Notes: a model not told the origin generated them from the letters alone. Positions 1 through 11,699 are shown, counted from the first letter of the stretch. The stretch: 64,000 nt of DNA from Eumeta japonica (GCA_005406025.1 BGZK01000003.1:124001-188000); one strand, 5' to 3'. Program-made: numbers and translations.

Positions 1-631
1 AAAAAATTGGTTGTCTGTAAACTCGGTTTACAAATGATAATTTTACATGATAACATCATAAGAAAATAGTGATGAAAAATTGCATACTTTTATGAATTGA
101 ATTGAATTATTATTATTTTGTATCATCTAGCAATGATGATTATTTTGTATCATCATGAGATACAAAATTATTATTATTACTTTGTATCTCTCTTCCACCC
201 CATCGACCGATGGCTTGGAAGACAGGTAGATGCGTCATAAGCCGAACACTTAGGCTGATCATCTCACTATCGCTTGTTAAGCGCCCTCACTTGCACGCTC
301 AGCTCAGGCGGAATGTGACAATGAGACGTGCTTTTTTGTGTGTGCAGCCGGCATTCATCAATTTATAAGATGTTATCATGTCGAAAAAATGTAGAATTAT
401 TTTGGCATTTGTTAAATGTTGTAGAATAACCATGTAAATTGAATACAACTTTTTTAAGTTGCGAGTATCTTTGATGGATAAAATTTTTTGAATGAAATAT
501 TTACTTGTCTTGCTTTATGCTGAGGCAGGATTAGGTATATAATAAATAATTATATGAATATGAGCACAAACAAAATAAATTTAATGTTTGCATATTACAT
601 GTATTAAATTATGGCTTGGATTTTATATTTA
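1..631. other. Intergenic sequence 3' of the DMAC2-like gene
   Basis: No supportable gene. Positions 100-190 repeat TTATTATTTTGTATC in direct and inverted orientation and can form a short hairpin (10-bp arms ATTTTGTATC / GATACAAAAT). Positions 195-360 are less AT-rich and could be a fragment of an unidentified repeat. No clear AATAAA-type signal for the neighbouring minus-strand gene was found close to its stop codon. Confidence 0.4.
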
Positions 632-1562
632 CTATTTTCTTGTATCTTCTTGTTCAGGTGGTTCTTCTGAACAAACTTTAATAAGGAGATTGGGATTCTC
701 CATTTCTAAAACAGATAATGCTGCTTGTATTTCTAAATTGTCACTAATATCCGATATAAGTACTACCTGAAGCTTTGGCATGCGTGCTAATGCATAAACA
801 CATCCAACATTAAATGATATGCCTCTGATATCTAAATATTCTATAGTACTACCATTTTGTCCAGCCAATTTATCCAAGCTCCATTCGTCGACATGGCTGT
901 TATTCTGTAGTGACAGCCACTTGAGAAAATTTAATTCTCCTAGGTTGGGTATGCCTTCATATCGAATGCCACCTTTTTTAAAAGTACTGCAATCTATTGC
1001 TTCTATGAAATATCCTTCTGCAAATTTAACTGGTAGATCTAAATCCATAGGGTTACCCGAAATCCAATTGTTTTCATTTTTTAGTCTGAAAAGATGTATT
1101 AAAATTAGATAAAAAGGGCTATAACTATCACAATATTACCTCCAAATAATCTATATACCTCACTGCTGCACCTCTGAATGTAAAATAGTGCATGGCTGCT
1201 AAATTGGGTCCTAAAATATCCACTCTCTGTGGGATATACCGTTGATTCTGCCTTTCTTGTAGTTCTTTCATCTCAGCCCACCATTCCTTGGCTACTTGCA
1301 AATTGAAATCGGGAACTTTTTGTAAAATATATAGAGCATCTGCATTAGGGTTTTTTTCCACAAAAATGTTTAGTTTACTATACCATTCTCCTGAACGTTG
1401 TATCCATGGTTTTCGCCAATCAGGATAAGGTTGCCCATGTACTGTACGTTCACGTGGGCCTTCTTCATGTCGTTGATAAATACTCTTTTCTTCACTACAA
1501 TTTCTAACATATTTGTGAAATACATATTGCATTTTTCGAAGTTGTATTCTATTTAATGCCAT
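632..1562 (-). CDS. DMAC2: DMAC2 / ATP5SL-like mitochondrial protein, two exons, intact
   Basis: Two reading frames join through one intron. Exon 1 is 1562 to 1159 and exon 2 is 1085 to 632; the intron (1158-1086, 73 nt) starts GTATAT after an AG and ends TTTTCAG. Splicing at phase 2 gives 285 residues with no stop. A donor at the more obvious GAG|GTAATA nearby would break the frame. The join places ..GAAVR-LKNENNWISGN.., which fits the G-x-VR/KF-x-x-x-x-x-W pattern of the ATP synthase coupling factor s / DMAC2 family. The first ~25 residues are basic with few acids and resemble a mitochondrial targeting peptide. Residues ~20-130 carry the family's N-terminal region (HGQPYPDWRKPW, WYSKL). The second half has leucine-rich-repeat-like segments (LKWLSLQNNSHVDEW, IEYLDIRGI, LQVVLISDI). 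In vertebrates DMAC2 helps assemble the distal membrane arm of complex I; a similar mitochondrial role here is inference. This is the only host gene I can support in the window. Confidence 0.75.
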
Positions 1563-2660
1563 TTTTTAATATTTTATTTAGAGAATGAAAACTACAATTT
1601 ATTTTGGTAGCTTTGAGTCAACATCGAATAAAGATATATAGTTACATAGGAAACTAAGTTATACGTATTCCCCGTAAAATCTTTATTTTCTATATTTATT
1701 TTGACAACCGAAATCCCATCCAGAATGGCATGACATAGAATCAGTCATAGAGAAGTATATTCAACTAATCTATGACCTATACAGAATTGCCGTTCTACAA
1801 AATTTAAAGTTCCTAGATATCTAGAAAAATGAAGTCTAATTTTATAATTTCAACTAGTCTGATGTATTTATATACTAATCCAACAAAACTAGCTATTGAC
1901 ATAAAAAGACAGAATTACAAAAGAAATCATATTTTTGTAAGCTTGGTTAATTATATTAAATAACTGATTTGTTTGTACAAGATCTTCATTTTAAATATTT
2001 AACATTTGAAAAGCTATATTAAGTATTAAAATAAAAAAAAACTTTAGACTTAAGTACTTATATCTAAGTAAAATTAAATGCTAAACCATTAGGATCGTTA
2101 ATTACAGTGCTCTTAGAAGTTGAATCCTCTCAAGAGTTCCAGTCCCTTTTGATCTTCTTTTACCGAATTGGTTAACAACATCACCAGGGAGATGATTATT
2201 TGAGTAATAAATTGCTCAAGTTATGATAATTTTCTCCTTATTGTTCTTAGCTGATGAAAAAAAAAGTTAAAATATTTTGTGAAAGCTTATTACAAAAAGA
2301 GTTAAATTGTTTCAAATTCAGCTAGGACTTTATACACTTTTCATAAAATCGAGAGGAATCCTTAAAAATATCAGAAAAATATTAAAATTGAAATTTTTGT
2401 AGTATGTTTTCTTTACGAAGTAACATTTTATTTATAGAAAATATGGGTGACAAATAGGTTACTAGTTCGTTCCGAAACTTAATGGAAAGTATTGGTTAAC
2501 TTAAGGTGACCAACTGTACTCATTTACTGAGTTTTGTACTTTTTTCGCAAACCGTAGTCTTTTCAAATCCTGTACTCTGAAAATACTCATTTGTATTTAT
2601 AAAACATTTTTTTGATAATTTTATTTCGATATTTATTAATTAATTATTTAAAATTATTTC
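1563..2660. other. AT-rich intergenic sequence
   Basis: The region just left of ~1620 would hold the 5' UTR and promoter of the minus-strand DMAC2-like gene; no TATA box or other motif stands out. Positions 2505-2600 contain several irregular GTACTC/GTACTT words and may be repeat-derived. No reading frame worth calling. Confidence 0.4.
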
Positions 2661-2789
2661 GACAGTGATTTGAATTTCACGCGCGCATATTGTTCGACGC
2701 TTCCGGCACGTCAGAGGACAGCAAACACCAGACACGAGTTTGACAGTGATTTGAATTTGGCGCGCACATATGGCTATCGTTTCCGGCAC
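2661..2789 (+). repeat. Two-copy tandem repeat, ~80-bp period
   Basis: The word GACAGTGATTTGAATTT begins at 2661 and again at 2742. In both copies it is followed by a CGCGC-containing segment and then TTCCGGCAC (2701-2709 and 2781-2789). The spacing is 80-81 bp and the copies are clearly diverged. The CpG-rich words contrast with the AT-rich surroundings. It may be part of an unrecognised element. Confidence 0.6.
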
Positions 2790-3659
2790 AATTGAGAGGT
2801 CGTATTGTGTACCTGGAGAGATAGATAGATACTACAGACCTCTTTTTCTCACAACGTCAAAATTACATTTGTGAAAAGAAATGGATGTACTTGCAAAGTG
2901 TACTCTTTTTGAACAAAAAATAGTTAGTTACTTTAGTTAACTGTTAGTTCCATATGAAATGAAATAGTCATTCGTATATTTTATCGAGATAAAAATATAT
3001 GAATCTTGTTTTTCGTATCTTTTGTCTCTACAAAATATATGGGAAACGGGAATAACGATGACTATCAGATGATAGTATGCGGGAAGGTCTAATGATAATA
3101 TGTCACTGACGCATCTTTATTTTTTAGATCAAGTAGTTATAAAAAAACTAAAGCAAAATACCCCTTAATGGTAGACAAAATACTTTCGTTTAATAATGGC
3201 GTTTTTAAATTACAAATGTACACGGTGTAAGTCTAAGGTCCGAACATTCTTTGTTTTTCAAAATTGTTTCCTTTCAGTTTGATTTTCATTCGTGTTACCT
3301 GTTATTCCGGAATTCCTAATTTAATTTATTTCATTGGCTACAATTTTTGTTAGAAAATGTTGTAAAAATGACCTTAAATTTTTTTTCCTTTGATAAAATT
3401 CGCTTTTCAAGTTTATGTCTAAAGATGTTTGCTTTGGAAAACGAAATAAAAAATAATTTATAATTAACAAAATAAATAAAAAATAAAAATAGTTTATTTT
3501 AATAAATAAAAAATAATTAATAATTTATAGTTAAAATGTACATAATAGAATAGTTTTGTACATATAGATTTATTTGTGAATAAGGATATGAGTTTGTATG
3601 AGTTTCACTTCTGAAATGCATCAAATATGTATGCACTTTTGTACCTCGGTAATCCTTCA
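2790..3659. other. AT-rich intergenic sequence with A/T-runs
   Basis: No gene seen. Positions 3440-3540 are a low-complexity AAATAAAT stretch. The edge at about 3660 is sharp, where sequence switches to a GC-rich block. Confidence 0.4.
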
Positions 3660-6049
3660 GAGGGCCGATCACGTGACATAGATATCGGTGGCCCTCACGA
3701 CGGAAGGGTCGCCAGCCACTGACGGTAGGCGTTCATGGGCGCCAGATAGCGGCGCCGTTATGGTACAATCCGGAATCGATGTCAGAAAATAGTATAGCTA
3801 TCCGGACGGTACGGCTTCCAAACGAGGACAGATTTAGGGATCCGGGCCGCTTCGATAGTTGACTCCCGGCAGCGGCCCGCAGCGCACGCTTCGGCGTGGC
3901 GCAGCGGGATCGGACGCCAACTCACCACGACTACCACATCTCCCGGAGTGCGATAAACCTCCGGCAACTATGCTGTCGAGGTCGCGCCCGACGCCCACGG
4001 GAACCAACACAGGCCGTCCTGCGTGCGTGTGTGCTGCTGAACACGCGCGCCGGGTGCCGCGCTACGCGCCGCGCCCCGGACCGGCCTGCTATTTTGTGAC
4101 TACCCTCAATTAAGATCCAGGATTTACACCACTGCACCAAAGCTGACGTCGCCGCATTTTAATTCATTAAAATGCAGGCGGCCCAGCACCGCGGCCATCC
4201 CGGACGTGCAGAGCGCGCTGGTACAGCCGCCCCCGGCGCTTACCGGACGCTGAAGTGTCCGACGCGCCGCGCGCCTACCATGCTGCAGACGGCGGGGCGC
4301 CTCCCCGGACATCGTGGGAACAATTACTCTAGTTGTGAACCGATGCTTCGGGGGCCCCTCGCCGATCGGATAGACCACCCTGACGAGGGCCAGAAGAAGA
4401 AGAGATAGCTGCTCACTGGCGCGTGCTGCTTCGGGTGCTGCTGCTGAGTCGCCGGTGGGTGCTGCCTCGACGTGGTCGGCGTTCATCGGCTTCTGGCGGG
4501 CGGCGGTCGTCTGCGTGCGTCGATCGAGTGCCCCCGCCCTCGTCAACCACCGCTTCACAACCCGGTGTTCTCCCACCCGACGCTGAGCGCATGCGCGGTG
4601 ACGCGCGCGCCCGCGGGTGGTCCGGCGTAGGCACCGGATTGACATCGCGACCCAGGATGAGACAGAACGAGGAGGTTGAAGGACACGGCTCGCTGACACG
4701 TACTGCCCTGGCTGCTGCCGTCCGATGCGTGGATAGCCTGATCAGCGGTCGGCGGGCGCGCTCGGTTAGATCTACGCCTACGCGGGTCACCGATGCGTGC
4801 CGCCTTGATCCGGTCGGCGTCCACCAGCGTCCGATCACCAGCGGTCGGCTGCGTGTACGGCTTGAGCTGTGCCTCCTACCCCCCCCTCGTCGAGCACCAA
4901 CAATTCAAGCCGGATGCCCCCCTCCACCTGCCGGCTGCGCATGCGCGATTCGCGCGCGCCCGCGAGTGGGTCGGCGACTGGGCTCCGGCACGATGCCAAC
5001 CAATGGATCCATCAGATATGAACCATTGCCACTTGAGCCGTCGGGGTCGTGTCCCCGACGAGAAGACGCCCGGGCATGAGGCAAAATATAAGTCCTCCGT
5101 CCCGTACCCGCACCCATGAATAAAAAGGGTGAGGAAGAACCACGAACGAACGGCCGCTTCGATTTAATTGGTCTAAATTCGACCCGTCTAATTAGTTTCT
5201 CTCTGAAGGACGAATCCGAGAATAGCAGAAAATAGTATAAGAATGTACCTGCATGCTGCATTCAGCCGCCGTAGTTAAGTGACACCGTACCGCTGGCCGG
5301 CACGCTCTACATTTACTAGTACTACTTTATTTTCAGCTTTTGAGTTCGCTCGGTTTTTGGATGTTTTTAATAAGTTTTCACAAACTAACGGACTGCTTTG
5401 AAAGCCCTTAAGGTCAAATCACTGGTAACCTAATAGTGTCAATGAAGTGATTTGCAGCGAGCCCTGGACGCTGACCTTTCCCCTTCAGAGAACGGCAAAC
5501 CCCGGATGCACCTGAAACCACTGGCCATGGAAGGTGCTTCTAGCTAACGTCAGGTATCGCCCCGCCACACCTTCCGTTATCTTCATCTTATTGTTCGATT
5601 TCCGTTAGTTAGGTCTATTATAGATTCAGCTCGGAATCGGAGTAGATAGGGTTTTAGATGTACACCGCCAGCCTCGAAATCGAGGCCGAAGACACAAACA
5701 GTACGAAAAAGTAAGCGGAACTGCCACCTGCGAGCCGCTGCGCCGCTACATCATTACATTCCGCGCGTCGCCTCATTGTTTTCGCGCACCTGTGCCGTCT
5801 AGTTTCTAGTAGCTTAGCCGGCCGATGCACGCCGCCTTTGTTTATAATGCAATAGGCAACGAGACACGTGCGCCCATCACCGGGCAGCCGCGTTAGGAAA
5901 CTGTAAATTGTGTACACTATAAACAATAATACATTAAAAATAATTTAAAAATTAGGGTGCGATTAAAATAATCTTCATATTAAATTCAACGCGAAATAGA
6001 ATTCATAGGTCGTTCCTTTAGCACCCCATGCCCTCGGAGGGCAGGAGGG
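3660..6049 (+). other. GC-rich block, possible 5' region of a non-LTR retrotransposon
   Basis: Base composition changes abruptly from AT-rich to GC- and CpG-rich at ~3660 and falls back by ~5940. Overlapping frames of 60-218 codons occur on both strands at 3.8-5.3 kb. None resembles a known family, and opposing frames of this kind are expected when stop codons are rare, so I do not call them genes. The block lies directly upstream of a retrotransposon ORF1 on the same strand, so a 5' untranslated or promoter region is the simplest reading. An unrelated GC-rich insertion is also possible. CAGAAAATAGTATA occurs at ~3782 and ~5226, so those points may mark internal boundaries. Just before ORF1, around 6030, TGCCCTCGGAGGGCA can form a small hairpin. 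Confidence 0.45.
4413..5090 (+). repeat. Two diverged tandem units inside the GC-rich block
   Basis: Two segments share an ordered set of words: 4413-4690 and ~4760-5090. Each has a GTCGGCGT segment, then CCCCC..CCTCGTC, then CCGG..GCGCATGCGCG, then CGCGCGCCCGCG followed by GTGG/GTGGG-TC, then a CCGG..GGCATGAGG/AGGATGAGA segment. Similarity is patchy, so the copies are old or under weak constraint. The period is roughly 340-350 bp. Repeated 5' monomers are known in some non-LTR elements, where they act as promoters; that role here is inference. Confidence 0.4.
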
Positions 6050-6880
6050 TTGGCCCAGTCTAACATGGCTAGCTTAACAGCAAATCATCTGAAGAAGCTG
6101 TTCGAACTCTTCCTTAAAGAAAAAGACTTCGTAGTCGAAACCGGAAAAATAAATAAAATAATCCCCGGCACCTCAAGCCGCGCAGCCTCATCGTCGCCAT
6201 CGCTCAATGGAAAAAGAACGGCCAGCAGCGCCCTATTGTCCGACAACTCGGAGTTATCCAACGCGAGTAAGTTTCAACTAGTGAATCTACGCAAATCTAA
6301 AAATTAATAAAAAAAAACGAGACGCCTGCGCTTCTCCAAGACTGACAGCGCTGATATTGAAATGGAACCGATCCCGAGGACTTCTGTAAATTTTGAGGAT
6401 TCACCGGCCTCCTCCAACACTCCTCAAGCTCGAGAAACGACCGCCACACCACCGTATAACGCCGTATCATCGGCGTGCGACAGACTCAAAATTCAATACG
6501 CCAGCGCTAGGAACTTAGTCGACAGTATTAAAATCACAGTTCCAAGGATCACAGATTTTAGAGGGCTAAATAATTACTTAATTAACAATAACATAGTGTT
6601 CTATACTCACCCGCTGGTGGAGGAATGCAAAGTAAAAGCCGTAATCCGCGGCATACCCGTCGAATTCACTACTAACGAAGTAATGACTGACTTAGCGAAC
6701 CGAGGCTACGCCGTCCATTCGGTGCACATACTGCATCGAAAGGATGGCACCTTAGGAGGATTAATGCTGGCGGTCTTTAACAAGGCCAATAAAACTAAGG
6801 ACATTTTTAAAAAAATTCTGGAAAGTATACGGCCTCTCCGACATCACTGTAGAGGCAACCCTTAGTACAAATCTGTAAAT
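6050..6880 (+). pseudogene. Non-LTR retrotransposon ORF1 (gag-like, PRE_C2HC region), decayed
   Basis: The frame at 6050-6304 and the frame at 6362-6862 are in the same phase and separated only by two consecutive in-frame stops at 6305-6310 within an A-run. Between them the frame reads KKTRRLRFSKTDSADIEMEP, so this was one protein. The second half contains VKAVIRGIPVEFTTNEVMTD followed by an LANRGY..VHSVHILHRKDG segment. That is the RGIP-type region preceding the zinc knuckles in Jockey-clade ORF1 proteins. Near 6830 a one-base shift makes the original LSDITVEA continue in another phase. The expected CCHC zinc knuckles are absent because similarity ends at ~6880. The element has no ORF2 downstream and is a 3'-truncated fossil. 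Confidence 0.75.
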
Positions 6881-8083
6881 AATTTTAGAGTTTTTTCAGA
6901 GTGAATTTGAACTAACTTAATATATATAGAGAGTGACTGATTTAGAACAATTTTTGAATGTATGCAAGGCTATGTTCAACTCAAATAAAATACAAAGTCC
7001 TAAACGTGTCATATATAATGTAAACAAACAAATATACAGATTTTTTTTGGAATACTCTAACTAATAGAAATTCACAGAAAAGGAAAACAACCACGTCTAT
7101 ACATTTTGAAATAAAGAAACCAAGTCCTATTGTTGTGTTATTTATTTGGTAAAAGTGTTATTTTGTTTATGAGCGTAGTTTGGAATTTGTTTTTGTATTA
7201 CATTTTTGCATTCTTTATGCATTATATTATGTAGTAATTTAGCATCGTATGCTTCACCATTTAAAAAGTCATATACAGATTGTAGTCAAAACAATTGGAT
7301 AAATAAATGATTAGTATACAAGTAAACTTTTTTTAATAGATAATAATAGGGATAAAAAAAAATAATTTACCATGTTTCTAAAACGGACTAAAAAGTCTAA
7401 AGAACTAAAAAAAGTCTATATAACAACAAGGTGTCACAGGACACCCGTTAGAACCTCTTTCTCTTTATAGTATGTTATATCAAGTAACAGGAACAGTGAA
7501 ATAAAACAACAACTTTCAGGGTAATTGAACAAGGAATATAAAATAATATTTTAAGAAAAATATTCATTTACTTAAAATCGGATATAATACATATAAAGTT
7601 GTATATAAAAAAAAAACACCACTAAATAAAGCACTAAAATGCGCCGTCGTTTTTTTTTAAAAACTTTGTTAAGATCGTCAATTTCTTCAGTTGTGTAATT
7701 TTTGAAATTTATAATAGAAGCCAATTTTATACGTGAATGATGGTTTATTAAAGACTTAGAAAACTTAATTTCCAGAACCATATGAAAATTGAAAAACAGT
7801 TATAAAAAAATGCCGCAATGACATTATTCTTCATTAAAAAAGCTTGTAACGTTATAGGAGACAGAGAAAGATAGAGTCGCTGAGAGTAAAAGGAGAAAAG
7901 AGAGAGAGAGAGGAGTTGTAACGATTTTTCTTTGCGTGACAATTTCTGCCAACTAACACCTCCCGCAAGTCGCATTATGGAACTTCGTTCCAATAATTTC
8001 TGTTTTGTGTGTGAAATTTTAATAAGTATGTAGGTACTTGAAATATTTAAAACGGAAAATATGGACGCATTTGGCTTAATGTA
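6881..8083. other. AT-rich intergenic sequence
   Basis: No gene or element recognised. Positions 7870-7915 include a purine-rich GAGA run (AGAGAGAGAGAGGAG). Two short minus-strand frames at 7572-7993 are low-complexity and not credible proteins. Confidence 0.4.
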
Positions 8084-8306
8084 CAGTGGACACGCGGTAA
8101 TCCGGCCCCTGTCTGATCCGGCGCCTCTTGTAATCCGACATGCCTATCGCTGTTGCATGACTAACCTTAATTTGTCGAATTACAAGGTACTTTTTTTCCA
8201 AAAAATCTGGACTATAGGGAGTCTTAGGCAGTACTCTATATTCCGACAAATTCGACAGTCCGGCACTGTCGTGCAAAACGTTTGTCGGATTACCGGGCGT
8301 CCACTG
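8084..8306. mobile_element. Pogo/Tigger-like MITE, 223 bp
   Basis: The ends are inverted: CAGTGGACACGCGGTAATCC at the left and the reverse complement of CAGTGGACGCCCGGTAATCC at the right. Both are flanked by TA (8082-8083 and 8307-8308), the target duplication of the Tc1/mariner/pogo superfamily. The CAGTGG start with a GGTAATCCG continuation is typical of pogo-like elements. A second internal inverted match (TAATCCGAC..-type words, TTGTCGAATT / AATTCGAC) makes much of it foldback. There is no coding capacity, so it is non-autonomous. The near-complete termini suggest it is younger than most elements in this window. Confidence 0.85.
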
Positions 8307-8689
8307 TATATGTTTGCAGATAATTGATGCGTAAATAGTTCATCTTAGTGACTTGTAATGAAATTAATAAAGAACTAAATTCATAAGTTGTCATTACAAG
8401 TTTAATACCTACTTGCAAGAATCTAATTACTATTGTATACTCGCCATGTTTTTCATTTAAAATATTACAAGTATTTTTATACCTATTATAAATCCCGAAA
8501 TAAAAACCATTTGAATCTTTTTAGTCTATTTTAAAAACGTGGTATTTTTTAATCTATTACTATTCTCTGCTTTCTAGTATCACGTGCGTGAAATTTTGCA
8601 ATCGATTTAGAGTTATGCAGCCTCGGGTAAAAATGTAAATCGTATAGTGAAAGCAATCTATTCATTTTCCTTCTTTTACATTTTTTTTG

Positions 8690-8990
8690 CATTGTCATCC
8701 AATTATGAATTACTTTGAAAGTTTCAAATCAAGAAAGCAGCATAAGCTATATATAGTTTATGAAAGCTATATAACTTATATTATTAAAATCGATGACGAA
8801 ATTCCACACAAATAGACATACAAACAAACTGACAAACAAGAAAGTGAGGTAAAATGGCATTGTCATCCAATTTTGAGATATGTTTAAAGTTTTAAGTCTA
8901 GCTCATCAGGAAAATCGATTAGAAAGTTCCAACCGAACACGACAAACAAAATATATAGACAAACAGACAAGAAAGTGAGTTAATATAAAC
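8690..8990 (+). repeat. Two-copy diverged repeat (about 160-bp period)
   Basis: GCATTGTCATCCAATT occurs at ~8690 and ~8859. Each copy is followed by a segment with AAGTTTCAA or AAGTTTTAA, then an AAAATCGAT block, then an ACAAACAAA..GACAAAC(A)AAGAAAGTGAG tail. The tail of ACAGAC/ACAAAC words is like the 3' ends of many insect LINE or SINE remnants. Class not determined. Confidence 0.5.
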
Positions 8991-11310
8991 ATGACAATAT
9001 ATTAATAAGTTAGTACATAAACAAACATTACATTTATTTGTTTATTTCATATGTACGAAATATTTATCCCATATAAATAGGAACTAAATGATTAAGTGTT
9101 TGCTTTATTTCTAATAAGGATCATAAAAGATACTATAACAATTATACACTCTAATTTGCCTGTATAAATTTTAGACCACTATTAAATAACATCTAAAGAA
9201 ATAAGTTTTCTAATTACTTCTTATTAGTTTTTAGTAAGTCAATATTTTAATAATATTGTATAATATATTTAGCTATTGCACGACTCACAACACGCAGCGT
9301 GTGAGAGTGCTCTACTCTCAATATGTGGGCATATTTCAGTTTCACTATATAAAATCGTCCTTATATTTTAAACTAGACGTAAATCCAGTGTATTATTAAT
9401 TTTTAAATAAATAAATACATTAAATTACAAGAATATTTTATTTTCTAATTGAATGAGGTTAGATTACATAACAAAAATTGTAATTGAAAAATATGTGCAC
9501 CGTCGTCCGTTGGTCTGTGCGTCGGTGGGTCATCACGATTTAGAGAATTATAAACAATGGATTAAGATAAACTGTATTAAATAAGTTTCCATAAATTTTA
9601 AGGACGATCCCTATTGATTTTTGTTATTAATAAACTCGCAACCGTTTAATAGTTATTAATGAAAGTCGAACAAGTTGTCTAGTTTTTCTCATGTAAAAAT
9701 TGCTGTTACTATTTTCATCTCTTTCTTATTACATACGCCTGCGTATACTTCTTTCTCTTTTTTTCCTCGTTTCGCATAAACTGTTTTTTTAAATTCTTTA
9801 CACTTCCAGATGGTGACGCTATAAGAAAAAAAAAACTGTGCTAAATAAACCAGTTAATAGAATAAGGTAATAAATAAAAAAATGAGGAAAATTAAAAGAA
9901 ATATAAAATAAAAAAATATTTTGTTTTTCTTAGCAAGGAGTTGAAAATAAATAAAAAAATACAGTTATTTTAATTTACAAAAATAAAAAAAATATGATAT
10001 CAATATTTATTTATATCGTGTATTAGTTGTCAATAAAAGAACGTAACTATTATCTATGGTGGCAAAAGGGTGGAAGTGGGTTACTTGCTACCAAAATATT
10101 TTACATACTTTTTTTCTATTGTACAATCAAAAAAAAGATTGCTTAGATTCACAATTGGCTGTCAATATATTAAGAAAAAGTGTTTTAACAATTTTTTTTC
10201 TAATTCATTATTTTTCTAATTGTCACTCCTTTTATTCTCTTGTGATATAATCGCGTGTGAATCGTGTACAATTTTTTTACAACTATTTTTAGTATGCATC
10301 AGATTCACTCTTTTATTGTGCGGTAGGTACCACCTACTATAATTTATAGGAGTTATTAGCATAGCCGTTAACTTCTAGTTATAAATGATGCTAAAGAGGC
10401 TGGTATATATTTTTTTAATATCAACGTGCTCATTTCATAAATGAACTAATTCCATTTACCTCTGTTAAGTAAATGAAATTATAAGGGATATGGGCATACA
10501 CTAGTGCATTTGCAACATCATTAATGTCATTAGTGAGTTCTGAATACCTACACCTAGGCAATGAGTTAAAAAGATTAAATTAGAAATAACGCAGGAAGAA
10601 AATAAAACTCAATTTGTATTGTGTTTCAAAATAAAGTTTTTTTTTCATTACTTATGAACTTATTTATTAAAATTCTCCTAAACGTTCTGAATGAAATTTT
10701 TTAGGGAGATAGACAACCCTTTTCAACGAAAAACAAACATCCAAAATTAATTCATTATTTTTTTGAGACATATTTCTCTTCGTGACTATATTCTAATTAT
10801 TGTTATCTGAACTGCCATTTAACATGAGACTAATGCGAGAGCATTAGTGTTCTTTCCACGAAAAAAGAATAAAAAAAGAAAAATGAAAAAAAGGATACTT
10901 TTTTTATATGTTTTTTCAGTTCTTATATCAGTCGGTATTGTATTAGTAGAGAAAATGTCTAGTCGTGGGCCCCAGATTCAGACTGGGCTACCAAAGACGA
11001 CTCAAGAGACTAAGGCGTTCAATTTATGCATACACGATGGAATCGATCATGCATCTTTTCGCAAATATTCATACTCTCCTTCTTTTCTAGAACAACTATG
11101 CCGTAGTAACTATAACAAAACTACGTCATTGAAAAAACACTTATAAAAAAATTAAGCATAATCCTATTAAATGCTCAGACTGCAAGAGCGGGCACGGCTA
11201 CGCGACGAATAGAATTCTGCCTCGCGCTCGGGCTCTGCGATGCATTATTTTTAAGGAATTTATCTAGTCACTTATGTAGAAATGACAATTGATGTTGTCA
11301 GTGACGTAAG
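8991..11310. other. AT-rich intergenic sequence, one unexplained 99-codon frame
   Basis: Mostly featureless A/T-rich DNA. The plus-strand frame 10847-11146 (99 codons) opens in a lysine-rich low-complexity stretch. Its later part, from about residue 37, is less biased (SSRGPQIQTGLPKTTQETKA), but I recognise no family and see no splice or start context that favours translation. Positions 11180-11250 are less AT-rich. The sequence up to 11310 is the left flank of the BEL/Pao element. Confidence 0.35.
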
Positions 11311-11315
11311 GTCCC

Positions 11316-11485
11316 TGTTAACGCACATCACTAGCCCGGGCGTCGGAGGGGCGACGCGCGAGAGAAGCCCACACTCACTGCACCAGCACCAAAACGTATA
11401 CATTTGTTACGAGCATTAATTTAAATATAGTAATATTATTTAAATTTCACGAAGACTATTTATCTCCAAAATTCAACCTTTGACA
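11316..11485 (+). repeat. 5' LTR of the BEL/Pao element
   Basis: 170 bp, beginning TGTTAACGC and ending TTGACA, so it keeps the canonical TG..CA ends. It pairs base for base in length with 18126-18295. The GC-rich left third contrasts with an AT-rich right part (CGTATACATTTGTTACGAGC). The right part holds no clear AATAAA in this copy. Confidence 0.9.
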
Positions 11486-11504
11486 GTGGTGACCCCTAGT
11501 TCAA
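11486..11504 (+). other. Primer-binding site of the BEL/Pao element
   Basis: One base after the LTR the sequence reads TGGTGACCCC. Its complement ends in ACCA, as expected for pairing with a tRNA 3' end (one base of the usual TGG-adjacent spacer is present). GTGGTGACCCC after the 5' LTR is a pattern I recall from insect BEL/Pao elements. The tRNA species was not identified. Confidence 0.65.
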
Positions 11505-11699
11505 GATTTCGGCGTCTATTTCCCATTTATCGACGAATTTTAATCGCCGCAAGAATTTCACCTACAAGAAACTAAAAGAAAATCGAACATGAACGAAAAT
11601 TGGAACTACTCGTACCCTGACTCGCTTGCTGGTGGACCAGATTGAAGACCTATTGCTGCTTACGTTCGATCGGGGAAGTAGCCCAATTTTAGAACTTTA

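Noticed and set aside
819..1112. 97-codon plus-strand frame
   Set aside because: It is the antisense shadow of exon 2 of the DMAC2-like gene.
1128..1158. Splice donors GAG|GTAATA and GTGATA for the DMAC2-like gene
   Set aside because: The first shifts the frame into a stop; the second leaves a 46-nt intron and adds residues that do not fit the family. AG|GTATAT at 1158 keeps frame, gives a 73-nt intron and restores the conserved VR..W spacing.
3859..5261. Overlapping frames of up to 218 codons on both strands in the GC-rich block
   Set aside because: High GC lowers stop-codon frequency on all frames. The predicted proteins are Arg/Pro/Ala-rich in both directions with no motif, so they are composition artefacts.
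10847..11146. 99-codon plus-strand frame with a hydrophobic N-terminal segment
   Set aside because: Lys-rich low-complexity start in an A-run, no homology I recognise, no splice support; described only as an unexplained frame.
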